DNA of 64,000 nt from NCBI RefSeq assembly GCF_012524165.2, contig NZ_JABACJ020000007.1:62001-126000 (forward strand). The letters are read 5' to 3'. The stretch is from Faecalicatena faecalis. GTDB lineage: Bacteria > Bacillota > Clostridia > Lachnospirales > Lachnospiraceae. A program made the translations under genes and the position numbers. The notes under the pieces were generated by a model, which saw only the letters and a list, made by a program, of their open reading frames with translations, was not told the origin of the DNA and made no database searches. This document shows positions 35,517-44,433 of the stretch, one piece after another; position 1 is the stretch's first letter, and each line of letters opens with the position of its first letter.

Positions 35517-37142
35517 ATGGCTAGAGTAGAAATTACAACCTTTGAGTATTCCAAACAGGATGAACAGACCTGGCAGCTCCCGTTTGATTATCATTGCCTT
35601 TATATATTAGAGAATGGAGATTACGCATATATCGGTGAAACCAAAAGACCTCTTGAACGCAGTAAAGAACATAAGCACATCAATGATCTATGTTCAGCAT
35701 ACTCCTTTTCACGCATCCATATCATCACAGGACAGACTTTTGAAGAGACTCCTGCAAAGCATTACGAGACCTTGCTTCGACGACTCATGAGCGGGGATGG
35801 AAAATTCAAAATCCTCAATGCCAAGCGCGATGAATGGCAGCATTATTACCGTAAAAATGAATTTGAACTCTGCTTTGACCAGCTATGGCTCGCTTTAGAA
35901 AAGAAGGGTCTTGTCATGCATAAAGACTTCCAAACAGTCTTGAATTTAAGCAGCTATAAGTTTTCCCCCCATATAGAACTAACAGCATTACAGCATGAGG
36001 CATTGACAAGTATTTTACATACGATTGATTCTGGAGAAATGCAGCCACACAGGGATGGATTTCTGCCCCGTCCGATTCTGATTTCAGGAGATGCAGGAAC
36101 AGGAAAAACAGTGGTGGCTACCTCATTGTTCTATAAATTAAGAACTCTTGAGAATTATCAGCATCTCAAAATTGGTCTCGTTTATGCTGTCTCCAACACC
36201 CGGGCTGAAATTCAGGAATTATTCAAGAGCGTTCCCAGGCTGCGAAAAAAAGATGTCATCACCCCAAGCGCCGTTGCAAAGGAACACTACGATATCATTA
36301 TCTGCGATGAAGCCCAGCGGTTAAGGCGCCCCAAAAATGCAGGAAGATTCTACACCTCCCAAATGAAGAAAATCAATGATCGTTTAGGAATAGATGAAGA
36401 TAGCGATGAATTGGACTGGATTTTAATGAATTCCACATGCCAGATTCTTTTTTACGATGAAAAGCAGTTTACTGCTCCTTCCGACATTCCAAAGGAAAGC
36501 TTTATGGAACGTCTTTATGCACGAAACCGCGGTTTCAGACCTGTCGCATTGAGGGAACAAATGCGCATCAGAGCTGGTGAGCGCTATGTTCCTTATATAT
36601 ACAATATTCTATATGAGAAAAATCCTGAGCCCATACAGTTTGACAACTATGAATTCCAACTGTTCCACTCCTTTGATAAGATGCTCCAAAAATTAGAAGA
36701 AAAGGAAAAAGACACTGGCCTTAGCAGGATGAGCAGCGGGTATGCCTGGGAATGGAAATCAAAACATACGCCCGAAGTCCCCGATATTCAAATAGAAGGA
36801 AAAGAAATCTGGTGGAATCAACAGACAGAGGGCTGGTTACGCAACCCATCATCAAATCAGGAAATGGGAAGTATTTATACCCTTTCAGGATTGGATCTCA
36901 ATTATACAGCAGTGGTAATCGGACCTGAACTCTATTATGATTTGGATGATAATACAATAAAAATAGATAAATCAAACTTTTTTGACAACAAGTTAAAGAC
37001 TTCCACCACAGAAGAAGAACTGAAAAGATTTATTCTGAACACATATGGCAGTTTGCTCACCAGAGGTATCCTGGGAACTTATGTCTATGTCTGTGATTTA
37101 AATTTGAGGAACTATTTACAGAAGTATATCCCAACCTTTTAA
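35517..37142 (+). CDS. GIY-YIG nuclease domain fused to DUF2075 (Schlafen-like superfamily 1) NTPase/helicase
   Basis: 541 residues. N-terminus (~22-95) is GIY-YIG-like: CLYILENGDYAYIGETKRP, with the downstream Arg in PLERSKEH and a Glu in YETLLRRLMS as expected catalytic neighbours. From ~165 a DUF2075 SF1-type motor: LISGDAGTGKTVVA (Walker A, ~189), DIIICDEAQRLRRPKN (Walker B, ~261), ILFYDEKQF (motif III), ALREQMRI, and near the C-terminus IYTLSGLDLNYTAVVIGPEL and LLTRGILGTYVYVCD (motifs V/VI). Probable DNA- or RNA-targeting defence or repair protein; this fusion recurs in defence-type loci, but its target is not established. It is a single gene with its own promoter and a perfect terminator, flanked by a decayed locus, consistent with a transferred cassette. 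The codon content is more AT-rich than neighbours. Confidence 0.85.
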   Translation: MARVEITTFEYSKQDEQTWQLPFDYHCLYILENGDYAYIGETKRPLERSKEHKHINDLCSAYSFSRIHIITGQTFEETPAKHYETLLRRLMSGDGKFKILNAKRDEWQHYYRKNEFELCFDQLWLALEKKGLVMHKDFQTVLNLSSYKFSPHIELTALQHEALTSILHTIDSGEMQPHRDGFLPRPILISGDAGTGKTVVATSLFYKLRTLENYQHLKIGLVYAVSNTRAEIQELFKSVPRLRKKDVITPSAVAKEHYDIIICDEAQRLRRPKNAGRFYTSQMKKINDRLGIDEDSDELDWILMNSTCQILFYDEKQFTAPSDIPKESFMERLYARNRGFRPVALREQMRIRAGERYVPYIYNILYEKNPEPIQFDNYEFQLFHSFDKMLQKLEEKEKDTGLSRMSSGYAWEWKSKHTPEVPDIQIEGKEIWWNQQTEGWLRNPSSNQEMGSIYTLSGLDLNYTAVVIGPELYYDLDDNTIKIDKSNFFDNKLKTSTTEEELKRFILNTYGSLLTRGILGTYVYVCDLNLRNYLQKYIPTF

Positions 37143-37173
37143 AAAGTAAAGCGGGAATCCCGCTTTACTTTTT
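37141..37173. terminator. Perfect bidirectional terminator after the GIY-YIG-DUF2075 gene
   Basis: 15-bp perfect stem AAAAAGTAAAGCGGG / CCCGCTTTACTTTTT with an AAT loop, overlapping the gene's TAA. A-rich and T-rich ends make it work in both directions, separating this gene from the convergent GntR gene. Confidence 0.92.
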
Positions 37174-37197
37174 AAGACTTCTCAGTAGGAACACAAG

Positions 37198-38619
37198 CTA
37201 CTGATTTATTTTAGCAATCAAGCTTCTATAATACTGCTCTTGTTCTTCAAAAAAACGCCCCCATTGTTCAACCAATCCGTCTATATCACGGCATTCTATA
37301 CTTTTCATGACTCTGGACACCATAACCGTATACATCCGTTGATAATCTTCTGCCGTCCATTGTTGAAGAGAGAAGGGGAAACCGACTGCCAGGCATTTTC
37401 CAAGCTTATGATAACAGTGTCCGATTGAGGCGGATGTACAGTGTTCTATAATGAATGTCAGAAAAACATCTATGAGTTTATGATCCCTTTCTGCTTCATG
37501 AATCTGCTTCAGCATCTGATAAAGTTCATCAAATGTCTCATCCCTCATTTCTTCAAATGTAAACCTGGAAACAGACCGGATAGTGAGGGCAAGAAACTGA
37601 AGGCTCTCTAAGAAATATTTGAGAGCAGTATGAACATTCTCATGGGACAGGTTCATTTCACCCTGTCCAAGGCAGACCTGTGTTCCCTTTCCCTGATAAG
37701 ACTTCACCACGCCGAAATCAGCCAGGAAGACAAGAGTGCGTCGTATAGTAATTAAAGATACCTGATAATATTTTGCCATCTGGGGAAGAGATGGAAGGTA
37801 ACTCCCCACAGGATAATGTCCGCTTAAAATCTCCTGTATAATATGCGCTCCCAGCGAATAGCGGATTTGTGAACGCTTATGATAGAACTTCCATGCAAAG
37901 GGAATCTGCACAACCTCCTTAGAAGCTTCCTGTTTCTCTGTCTGTGTTGTCAGAACCAGATAGGTATTCGCATGCTGATATGCCAGCCCTAATTCGTCAC
38001 TCAGGTATGCTGCAATCTCATCTTTTGGAAGCAAATCTATTTTCTGAATCATTTCTTCCATTATTTCATTTCTGTTAATTTCTTTCAGAATCTCACGTTC
38101 ACTGTGCAGATAGGGAACACGTGTATAACGGTTTACTTCCCAGAAAAAATTAAGAATCAGATCATTCTCCAGTGAGGACAGAGCCGCCACATATAACCGT
38201 ATGGCAAAGGACAGCTCATCAAAATTATTGCTCTTGATTTCCATCCAGCATGTCTCCCATGCGACATCATCCCATTGTCTGATCCCTGCCTCTAACAAAG
38301 GCCGTAAAAGCCAATGGTTCATTTGCTTGATATCTTGGATTCCATCTTTGCGTGCCTGAAGATATTCAGAAATATTCTGTAAAAGTGCATCCTGAGACGC
38401 TTTATAGACCACTTTAGCTGCTTTGGGCGCCATGTTACATATATATCTGTCCTTTTCAAGCTGAGCAAGAGCCGTCCTGACGGTTGGGACAGAAAGCTGG
38501 AAATATTCACTGATCTTTGAAATAGTCGGAAGGGTATCACCAAATTTATAATAACCAAAAAGAATCCTGGTAACATAATAATCATAGATAATCTGAGATA
38601 AGTCACTTTTAAACTCCAT
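37198..38619 (-). CDS. GntR-type regulator with two winged-helix domains
   Basis: 473 residues from the ATG at 38619, which has AGGAGG 8 bases upstream. The first GntR winged helix lies at ~5-70 (ILFGYYKFGDTLPTISKISEYFQLSVPTVRTALAQLEKD), the second at ~255-325 (IIQEILSGHYPVGSYLPSLPQMAKYYQVSLITIRRTLVFLADFGVV). The helical stretches after each show no recognised effector domain. Single-wHTH is the rule in GntR proteins, so the tandem arrangement is unusual. Divergent from the MCP/hybrid-kinase pair, with promoters facing each other at about 38.7 kb, hence a likely local regulator. Confidence 0.85.
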   Translation of the reverse strand: MEFKSDLSQIIYDYYVTRILFGYYKFGDTLPTISKISEYFQLSVPTVRTALAQLEKDRYICNMAPKAAKVVYKASQDALLQNISEYLQARKDGIQDIKQMNHWLLRPLLEAGIRQWDDVAWETCWMEIKSNNFDELSFAIRLYVAALSSLENDLILNFFWEVNRYTRVPYLHSEREILKEINRNEIMEEMIQKIDLLPKDEIAAYLSDELGLAYQHANTYLVLTTQTEKQEASKEVVQIPFAWKFYHKRSQIRYSLGAHIIQEILSGHYPVGSYLPSLPQMAKYYQVSLITIRRTLVFLADFGVVKSYQGKGTQVCLGQGEMNLSHENVHTALKYFLESLQFLALTIRSVSRFTFEEMRDETFDELYQMLKQIHEAERDHKLIDVFLTFIIEHCTSASIGHCYHKLGKCLAVGFPFSLQQWTAEDYQRMYTVMVSRVMKSIECRDIDGLVEQWGRFFEEQEQYYRSLIAKINQ

Positions 38620-38705
38620 TTCACTACCTCCTCGTTCCATTTTAGCATAAACAGTATATATATGCCATTGTTTTCAGCACGTCCCCAATGGTAAAAATAA
38701 ATAAA

Positions 38706-38734
38706 TTGATTATATTCATCGACTATGATAAACT
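38706..38734 (+). promoter_or_regulatory. Promoter of the MCP-hybrid kinase operon
   Basis: TTGATT (38706-38711), 17-base spacer, TAAACT (38729-38734); start predicted near 38741, 72 bases ahead of the MCP ATG. Confidence 0.6.
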
Positions 38735-38812
38735 ACAATCATAATGTGAGCAGAGTTGTAAAAAAGCCCGGAAATGTTGAAAAAAAAGCACAAAAAACAA
38801 TGGAGGAGAACA

Positions 38813-40504
38813 ATGAAAAGATTCCGCATAGGTAAAAAATTACTGGTTTCATATGCCATAATTTTAGCCCTGATGTGTATTGGTTTTGGCGCCAGTATTG
38901 TAAATTTGGCAGATTTGAATTCTAAGATGAAGACTTTTTATGATGGGCCATTTATCGTGAACGAATATGCCAACAGGATTCATTCCAATTTTGAAAGAAT
39001 GCAGAAAGCGACCTACCGTACCATTGTAAATACAGACGAGGATATCGTAAATGAGGCAAAAGCCAATGCCCTTGACTCAGCCAAAATCATTCAGGAAGAG
39101 CTGCCTGTTGTCAAACAACATTTCTTGGGTGATCCTCAAATCGTGGAGCAACTCGAAGATTGTCTGGACCGGCTCACTCCTATGAGGGAACACGTCCTGG
39201 CACTTGCAGGTGAGAACAAAAATGAAGAAGCCGCCGATTATATGGAACACAACAATATCAAAGTGATTCAGGAAGCTCAAGAGTATTTGGATCAGTTGAT
39301 CAAAAGCGGAAACAGCAAAGGGCTGCAATTGATAGATGAATTGAAAGAACAACAGGTATATGCCATTGTAATACTGTCAGTCTTAGGCTGCATCAGCTTG
39401 TTCTTTAGCATCTGTTTTTGTATATACATTTCCAGAGGAATCTCAACAGGAATCAAAGAGCTGGAGCAGGCTGCTCTGAATATCGCAAACGGGCAGTTTT
39501 CGAATACCCAAATTACCTATGAATCTGGAGATGAGATGGGAAAGCTCGCTGATGATATGAGAAATATGATTGATATCCTTTCTACAGTTATCGAAGACGA
39601 AACCTATCTTCTGGATGAAATGGCAAAAGGTAACTTCACCATAGTCAGCCAGGCAGGGGACAGCTACGTAGGAGAACTTAATTTTGTCCTGAAATCTATA
39701 GAAAGAATTATCAATAACCTTAAGGATACTTTACTGCAGATCAGTCAGTCTGCCAAGCAGGTCGCCGTCGGCTCTGAGCAGGTCGCATCTGGTGCGCAGC
39801 TCCAGGCGCAGGGAGCCACCGAACAGGCTGCCTCTATTGATGCGTTGTCTGACGCAATTCATGATATCTCAAGTGAGGCTGCGAATAATGTCAGGAATGC
39901 AAAAGCAGTGAATGAACAGGCCCTGGCCGTTCGGATGGATGCAGAAGACAGCCGCCATAAAATGCAGGAAATGTTGACAGCCATGCAGGAAATCCGCGAC
40001 AGTTCAAAATCGATTGAACAGATTATTAAGACCATCGAAGATATTGCTTTCCAGACAAATATACTCTCTTTAAATGCAAGTGTGGAGGCTGCTCACGCCG
40101 GGGAACGCGAAACTGGCTTTTCCGTTGTAGCGAATGAAATTCGCCTCCTGGCAAACCAAGTATCAGACGCATCCAAAAGTACAAATATCCTGATTAGAAA
40201 GTCTCTAGATATCATAAATCAAGGCGACCAAATTGCAGGGCTTACTGCACGTTCACTGCAAAAAGTTGTAACTGAGGTATCATCCATCACCGAAGCCCTC
40301 CAGTCTATAACAGATGCCTCAGTAAAACAGGAATTATCTGTCCAGCAGATTTTTGGGGAAATCAAACAGATTACAGACGTCGTTTCGTCCAACTCTTCAA
40401 CAGCAGAAGAAATCGCAGCCGCCAGTCAGGAGTTATCCTGCCAGGCGCAGCTATTAAGTAAATTAACCAGTTATTTCCGTCTGGGAAAAGCCAGGTCTCT
40501 ATAA
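38813..40504 (+). CDS. Methyl-accepting chemotaxis protein
   Basis: 563 residues from the ATG preceded by GGAGGAG. Short cytoplasmic Arg/Lys tail, membrane helix ~9-30, an external four-helix-bundle ligand domain ~31-180 (MKTFYDGPFIVNEYANRIHSNFERMQKATYR), second helix ~182-206, HAMP ~207-260, and the signalling domain to the end. The hairpin tip IEDIAFQTNILSLNASVEAAHAGE is intact. Lacks a C-terminal receptor-docking pentapeptide for CheR. No che or flagellar genes are in the window; followed after 34 bases by a hybrid kinase with a similar N-terminal sensor layout, so the pair may sense the same ligand. Confidence 0.95.
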   Translation: MKRFRIGKKLLVSYAIILALMCIGFGASIVNLADLNSKMKTFYDGPFIVNEYANRIHSNFERMQKATYRTIVNTDEDIVNEAKANALDSAKIIQEELPVVKQHFLGDPQIVEQLEDCLDRLTPMREHVLALAGENKNEEAADYMEHNNIKVIQEAQEYLDQLIKSGNSKGLQLIDELKEQQVYAIVILSVLGCISLFFSICFCIYISRGISTGIKELEQAALNIANGQFSNTQITYESGDEMGKLADDMRNMIDILSTVIEDETYLLDEMAKGNFTIVSQAGDSYVGELNFVLKSIERIINNLKDTLLQISQSAKQVAVGSEQVASGAQLQAQGATEQAASIDALSDAIHDISSEAANNVRNAKAVNEQALAVRMDAEDSRHKMQEMLTAMQEIRDSSKSIEQIIKTIEDIAFQTNILSLNASVEAAHAGERETGFSVVANEIRLLANQVSDASKSTNILIRKSLDIINQGDQIAGLTARSLQKVVTEVSSITEALQSITDASVKQELSVQQIFGEIKQITDVVSSNSSTAEEIAAASQELSCQAQLLSKLTSYFRLGKARSL

Positions 40505-40538
40505 ATGAAAGCGCTCTAAAGGAAGGGAGAATGAACTA

Positions 40539-43142
40539 ATGAAAACCCAAAAAAAGTGGCCTGGTATTACGGGTATCGGTCTGATTGTGGTATGTACTCT
40601 GGCAATATTTCTGTCAGTCTCAAGTATCATTACTACATATCGTCTGCAAAGTATGGCATCCATCATCTATGAACATCCATACACCGTCTCGAATGAATCT
40701 AGAGCTACCCGGTCCCGCCTTCTGGATATGCGCTTCTTCATCACGAATATATTTACCCAGTCCTCCAAGAATGAAGAAGAACTACAGCAGATCCTCAATG
40801 AGAGATATCAGATGCAGTATGCTTCTATTGATGTGATTGCCAAGCAATATTTAGGGCCCAAAGCAGATATTGACCTGCTGCTCAAAGCAATGAACGATCT
40901 GGAGAAAACACAGAATGAGGCTCTGTCTTTCATTCTTACACTGAACGAAGAATCGATAGTCCGCTATATAGAAGAAAACTTATATCCCAGATATGACGCT
41001 GTCAGCGATGCATTAGAAACAATTATTACCTTTGCCGATAAGAAAGTACAGAACCTGGAAAAGGAGTCTAAAGAGATGGCTGCAAAGGCTACCCTGGCTT
41101 CAGTGCTGCTTACTATATTCCTGCCCTCCTATTTTCTATTGGCTTTCTGGAGAGAGCAGAAAAATATCCAGGAAATCCGATACCGCGAACAGTTGTTTCA
41201 TATTCTTTCTGCAAATGTAGACGTGGTATTCCTGATTCTGAATCAAGAACAGAATTCTTTGGAGTTCATAAGTTCAAACTCTGAGAGAGTGCTTGAGATC
41301 AAAGAAAATGAATTTACACAGGACTTGTCTGTCCTGCGTGACAGGATTACAGATAACGATCTGGAACGTTTTGACAACTTTATACAGCAAATGGGACTGG
41401 ATGGAGAAAAAAGCCTGAATCTAAAGATGCACTTCCCTTCCTGTGGTCCCCGATGGATACGTCTCCAGATATCTCCGCGTGTGGTCCATGGTAAAGTAAC
41501 TCGCTGCATTCTGTCGATATCAGATCAGACGGAAGATATGCGCATCAAACAGACATTAGAAGATGCCCTTATAAATGCTCAGAATGCCAATTCAGCCAAG
41601 CAGAATTTCCTTTCGAAAATGAGCCATGAGATTCGTACTCCGATGAATGCTATCATTGGCATGACAACGATTGCCGCCGCATATATAGACGACCGCAAAC
41701 GTGTGGAAAGCTGCCTGAAAAAAATCAGCTATTCATCCAAGTATTTGATGTCCCTGATCAATGACGTTCTTGACATGTCCAAGATTGAAGAAGGCAAAAT
41801 GACTGTTTCGAGGGAAGCTTTTAATCTGGAATATGTAGCCCAGTATATTACATCGATCATCTATCAGCAGGCAGAGGACAAGAACATTACATTTGATATG
41901 CCTCTGGTGGATATTACCGATACAGATTTAATAGGAGATTCTCTACGTCTCAATCAGATATTGATCAACCTTCTATCTAATGCCGTAAAATTCACTCCAG
42001 AAGGTGGCAGAGTATCTCTGGAGATTCGTCAGCTTCAAAAAAAAGACCATCGTATACGTCTGCGGTTTACAATAAAAGATACTGGAATTGGTATGACCCC
42101 TGCCTTCATGGAACACCTCTTTCAACCCTTTGAACAAGAAAACAGGTTCATAAGCCAGACAAGAAACGGTACGGGACTGGGAATGTCCATCACGAAAAAT
42201 CTGATTACTTTAATGGGAGGTACTATAGTTGTCGAAAGCAAACCAAATCAAGGAAGTACTTTTACAGTAGAATTAGACTTTGATACCCCGGCGGATGGGA
42301 AACAAATTCATCAATGCTCCCATACTCTCGAAATGTTGAGCGTCCTCATTGCAGATGATGACCGCGACAGTTGTCTGCATACTTCCCTGACACTGAAAAA
42401 TCTGGGTATTTCTTCCAAATGGGTCTTAAGTGGTACTGAATGTGTGGAGGAGGTCATATCCGCACATAAAACCGGAGAAGATTATGATGTATGTCTCATT
42501 GACTGGAAAATGCCCGATATGGATGGTATAGAAGTGACGCGCAGGGTCAGACAACAAGTAGGACCAGATACCACAATTATCATTATCACTGCCTATGATT
42601 GGAGCGGCATTGAAAAAAGTGCCCGCGAAGCGGGAGCCGATGCGTTCCTGTCAAAACCGATTTTTTCCTCCACTCTTTACAACATGCTGCTCTCTCTTAA
42701 CGGTATAGAAATAGAAAAAGAAGGCTATTCACAGAAGCAGCCGATTGAAAATATGCGGCTGCCAGGATGCCGTGCACTGCTCGTGGAAGACAACCTTCTG
42801 AACCGCGAGATTGCCATAGAAATGTTGAAAATGATGGAAGTGGATGTTGCTTGTGCCTGCAATGGAGAGGAGGCCGTGGACCATTTTATGACTGACGGGA
42901 ATGATCTAGATCTCATCCTGATGGATGTACAGATGCCTGTTATGGACGGATACCAGGCCGCTGCATCTATTCGAAGATGCAATCACCCCAAGTCAAAGAC
43001 TATCCCCATCATTGCCATGACTGCCAATGCATTTCATGAGGATGCCGTAAAGGCATATGAAGCCGGAATGAACGGCCATATAGCCAAACCGGTTGACATT
43101 CAACAGTTATATCAGACAATTGAAACGGTTTTTAATGGGTAG
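40539..43142 (+). CDS. Membrane hybrid histidine kinase with two receiver domains
   Basis: 867 residues. Membrane helix ~8-30, external helical domain ~31-180 resembling that of the adjacent MCP (QSMASIIYEHPYTVSNESRATRSRLLDMR), second helix ~183-203, a PAS-like unit, then HisKA with His near 362 in MSHEIRTPMNAIIGM, HATPase (NAVKFTPEGG, GTGLGMSITKNLITLMGG), receiver 1 with Asp near 654 in LIDWKMPDMDGIE, and receiver 2 with Asp near 794 in LMDVQMPVMDGYQA. No HPt domain, so it needs one in trans, possibly the free HPt at 28159-28524. The two-receiver tail closely parallels that of the kinase at 28528-32112. Confidence 0.93.
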   Translation: MKTQKKWPGITGIGLIVVCTLAIFLSVSSIITTYRLQSMASIIYEHPYTVSNESRATRSRLLDMRFFITNIFTQSSKNEEELQQILNERYQMQYASIDVIAKQYLGPKADIDLLLKAMNDLEKTQNEALSFILTLNEESIVRYIEENLYPRYDAVSDALETIITFADKKVQNLEKESKEMAAKATLASVLLTIFLPSYFLLAFWREQKNIQEIRYREQLFHILSANVDVVFLILNQEQNSLEFISSNSERVLEIKENEFTQDLSVLRDRITDNDLERFDNFIQQMGLDGEKSLNLKMHFPSCGPRWIRLQISPRVVHGKVTRCILSISDQTEDMRIKQTLEDALINAQNANSAKQNFLSKMSHEIRTPMNAIIGMTTIAAAYIDDRKRVESCLKKISYSSKYLMSLINDVLDMSKIEEGKMTVSREAFNLEYVAQYITSIIYQQAEDKNITFDMPLVDITDTDLIGDSLRLNQILINLLSNAVKFTPEGGRVSLEIRQLQKKDHRIRLRFTIKDTGIGMTPAFMEHLFQPFEQENRFISQTRNGTGLGMSITKNLITLMGGTIVVESKPNQGSTFTVELDFDTPADGKQIHQCSHTLEMLSVLIADDDRDSCLHTSLTLKNLGISSKWVLSGTECVEEVISAHKTGEDYDVCLIDWKMPDMDGIEVTRRVRQQVGPDTTIIIITAYDWSGIEKSAREAGADAFLSKPIFSSTLYNMLLSLNGIEIEKEGYSQKQPIENMRLPGCRALLVEDNLLNREIAIEMLKMMEVDVACACNGEEAVDHFMTDGNDLDLILMDVQMPVMDGYQAAASIRRCNHPKSKTIPIIAMTANAFHEDAVKAYEAGMNGHIAKPVDIQQLYQTIETVFNG

Positions 43143-43192
43143 CCCACGCAATTATTCAGGATTTTCGCAGGATACATCTAAAACATGCAAGA

Positions 43193-43237
43193 AAAACGGC
43201 AGTCGAACCTGATTGGTTCATCTGCCGCTTTTCTTTT
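43193..43237. terminator. Bidirectional terminator between hybrid kinase and queA
   Basis: Stem CGGCAGTCGAACC / GGTTCATCTGCCG with loop TGATT (two internal mismatches), followed by CTTTTCTTTT on the plus strand and TTTTTC on the minus strand. Lies between convergent genes. Confidence 0.8.
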
Positions 43238-43286
43238 CCCTGATTTTTTTATAAATATGATATCAGATTCATAACCTTTGCAAAAT

Positions 43287-44339
43287 CTATTTACCGATAA
43301 ACATGGCATCTCCAAAACTGAAGAATCTATATTTCTCCTTCACCGCTTCTTCATAAGCATGGAGTACATGCTCTCTACCTGCCAGCGCGGACACGAGCAT
43401 GATCAGTGTAGATTCCGGCAGATGGAAGTTGGTGATGAGGCAGTCCAGGATTTTGAACTGATATCCTGGATAAATGAAGATTTCTGTCCATCCGCTGCAC
43501 GCTTTTAAGTGCCCGGTCTCATCCGCCGCCGACTCGATGGTGCGGCAGCTTGTCGTTCCGACACAGATCACGCGTCCTCCATTGTCTTTTGCACGGTTGA
43601 TCTTCTCTGCCGCTTCCTCGTCAATCTGATAGAATTCAGAATGCATATGGTGCTCTGCCACATCATCCACCTTAACCGGACGGAATGTCCCAAGCCCGAC
43701 ATGCAGGGTGATACGTGCAATGTTAATGCCCTTTGCCTCGATTTCCTTAAGCAGTTCCGGGGTAAAGTGCAGCCCCGCCGTCGGTGCCGCCGCAGAACCT
43801 TCGTGGGCCGCATATACCGTGTTATATCTATCCCGGTCCTTTAACTGGTGGGTAATGTAAGGAGGCAGCGGCATCTGTCCCAACTGATCCAGGATTTCCT
43901 CGAAGATTCCTTCGTATTCAAAGTGAATCAGGCGGTTTCCTTCCTCCACCACATCAATGACCTCTCCGACTAAAAGTCCGTCTCCAAAGCTGATTCTGGT
44001 GCCCGGCTTCGCCTTTTTCCCCGGCTTCACAAGCGTCTCCCAGACATCATTTTCTTTCCGTTTGAGCAGCAGGACTTCGATCTTCGCATCCGTACCCATC
44101 TTGGAACCGATCAGACGGGCCGGGATCACTTTTGTATCATTGATGACCATACAGTCACCTGGCTTTAAGTATTGGATAATATCGCGGAACATCTGATGCT
44201 TGATCTCCCCTGTCTCTTTATCCAGTACAAGCAGGCGGGAGCTGGAGCGATCCTCAAGAGGATCCTGCGCAATCAGCTCCTGCGGCAGATCATAATAAAA
44301 ATCACTTGTTTTCAACTTGATTTCCTTCTTTCTACTCAT
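43287..44339 (-). CDS. queA: tRNA preQ1(34) S-adenosylmethionine ribosyltransferase-isomerase QueA
   Basis: Transfers the ribosyl part of SAM to preQ1 at wobble position 34 of GUN tRNAs, forming epoxyqueuosine. 350 residues, normal. Family blocks: [43 protein letters not shown] near residue 60, [23 protein letters not shown] near residue 190, VGLGTFRPV and [32 protein letters not shown] (in parts). Single gene here; queG, tgt and queCDE are not adjacent. The upstream gap (44340-44433, 94 bases) holds nothing else I can identify. Confidence 0.96.
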   Translation of the reverse strand: MSRKKEIKLKTSDFYYDLPQELIAQDPLEDRSSSRLLVLDKETGEIKHQMFRDIIQYLKPGDCMVINDTKVIPARLIGSKMGTDAKIEVLLLKRKENDVWETLVKPGKKAKPGTRISFGDGLLVGEVIDVVEEGNRLIHFEYEGIFEEILDQLGQMPLPPYITHQLKDRDRYNTVYAAHEGSAAAPTAGLHFTPELLKEIEAKGINIARITLHVGLGTFRPVKVDDVAEHHMHSEFYQIDEEAAEKINRAKDNGGRVICVGTTSCRTIESAADETGHLKACSGWTEIFIYPGYQFKILDCLITNFHLPESTLIMLVSALAGREHVLHAYEEAVKEKYRFFSFGDAMFIGK

Positions 44340-44433
44340 TTAGGAGCAGCGGCACGCTGAAACGTTCCCACTGCTCCCTGAATGTTCAATTTACTCCATA
44401 AGGTAAATTTATTTCTATATTTTCACTGATTTC

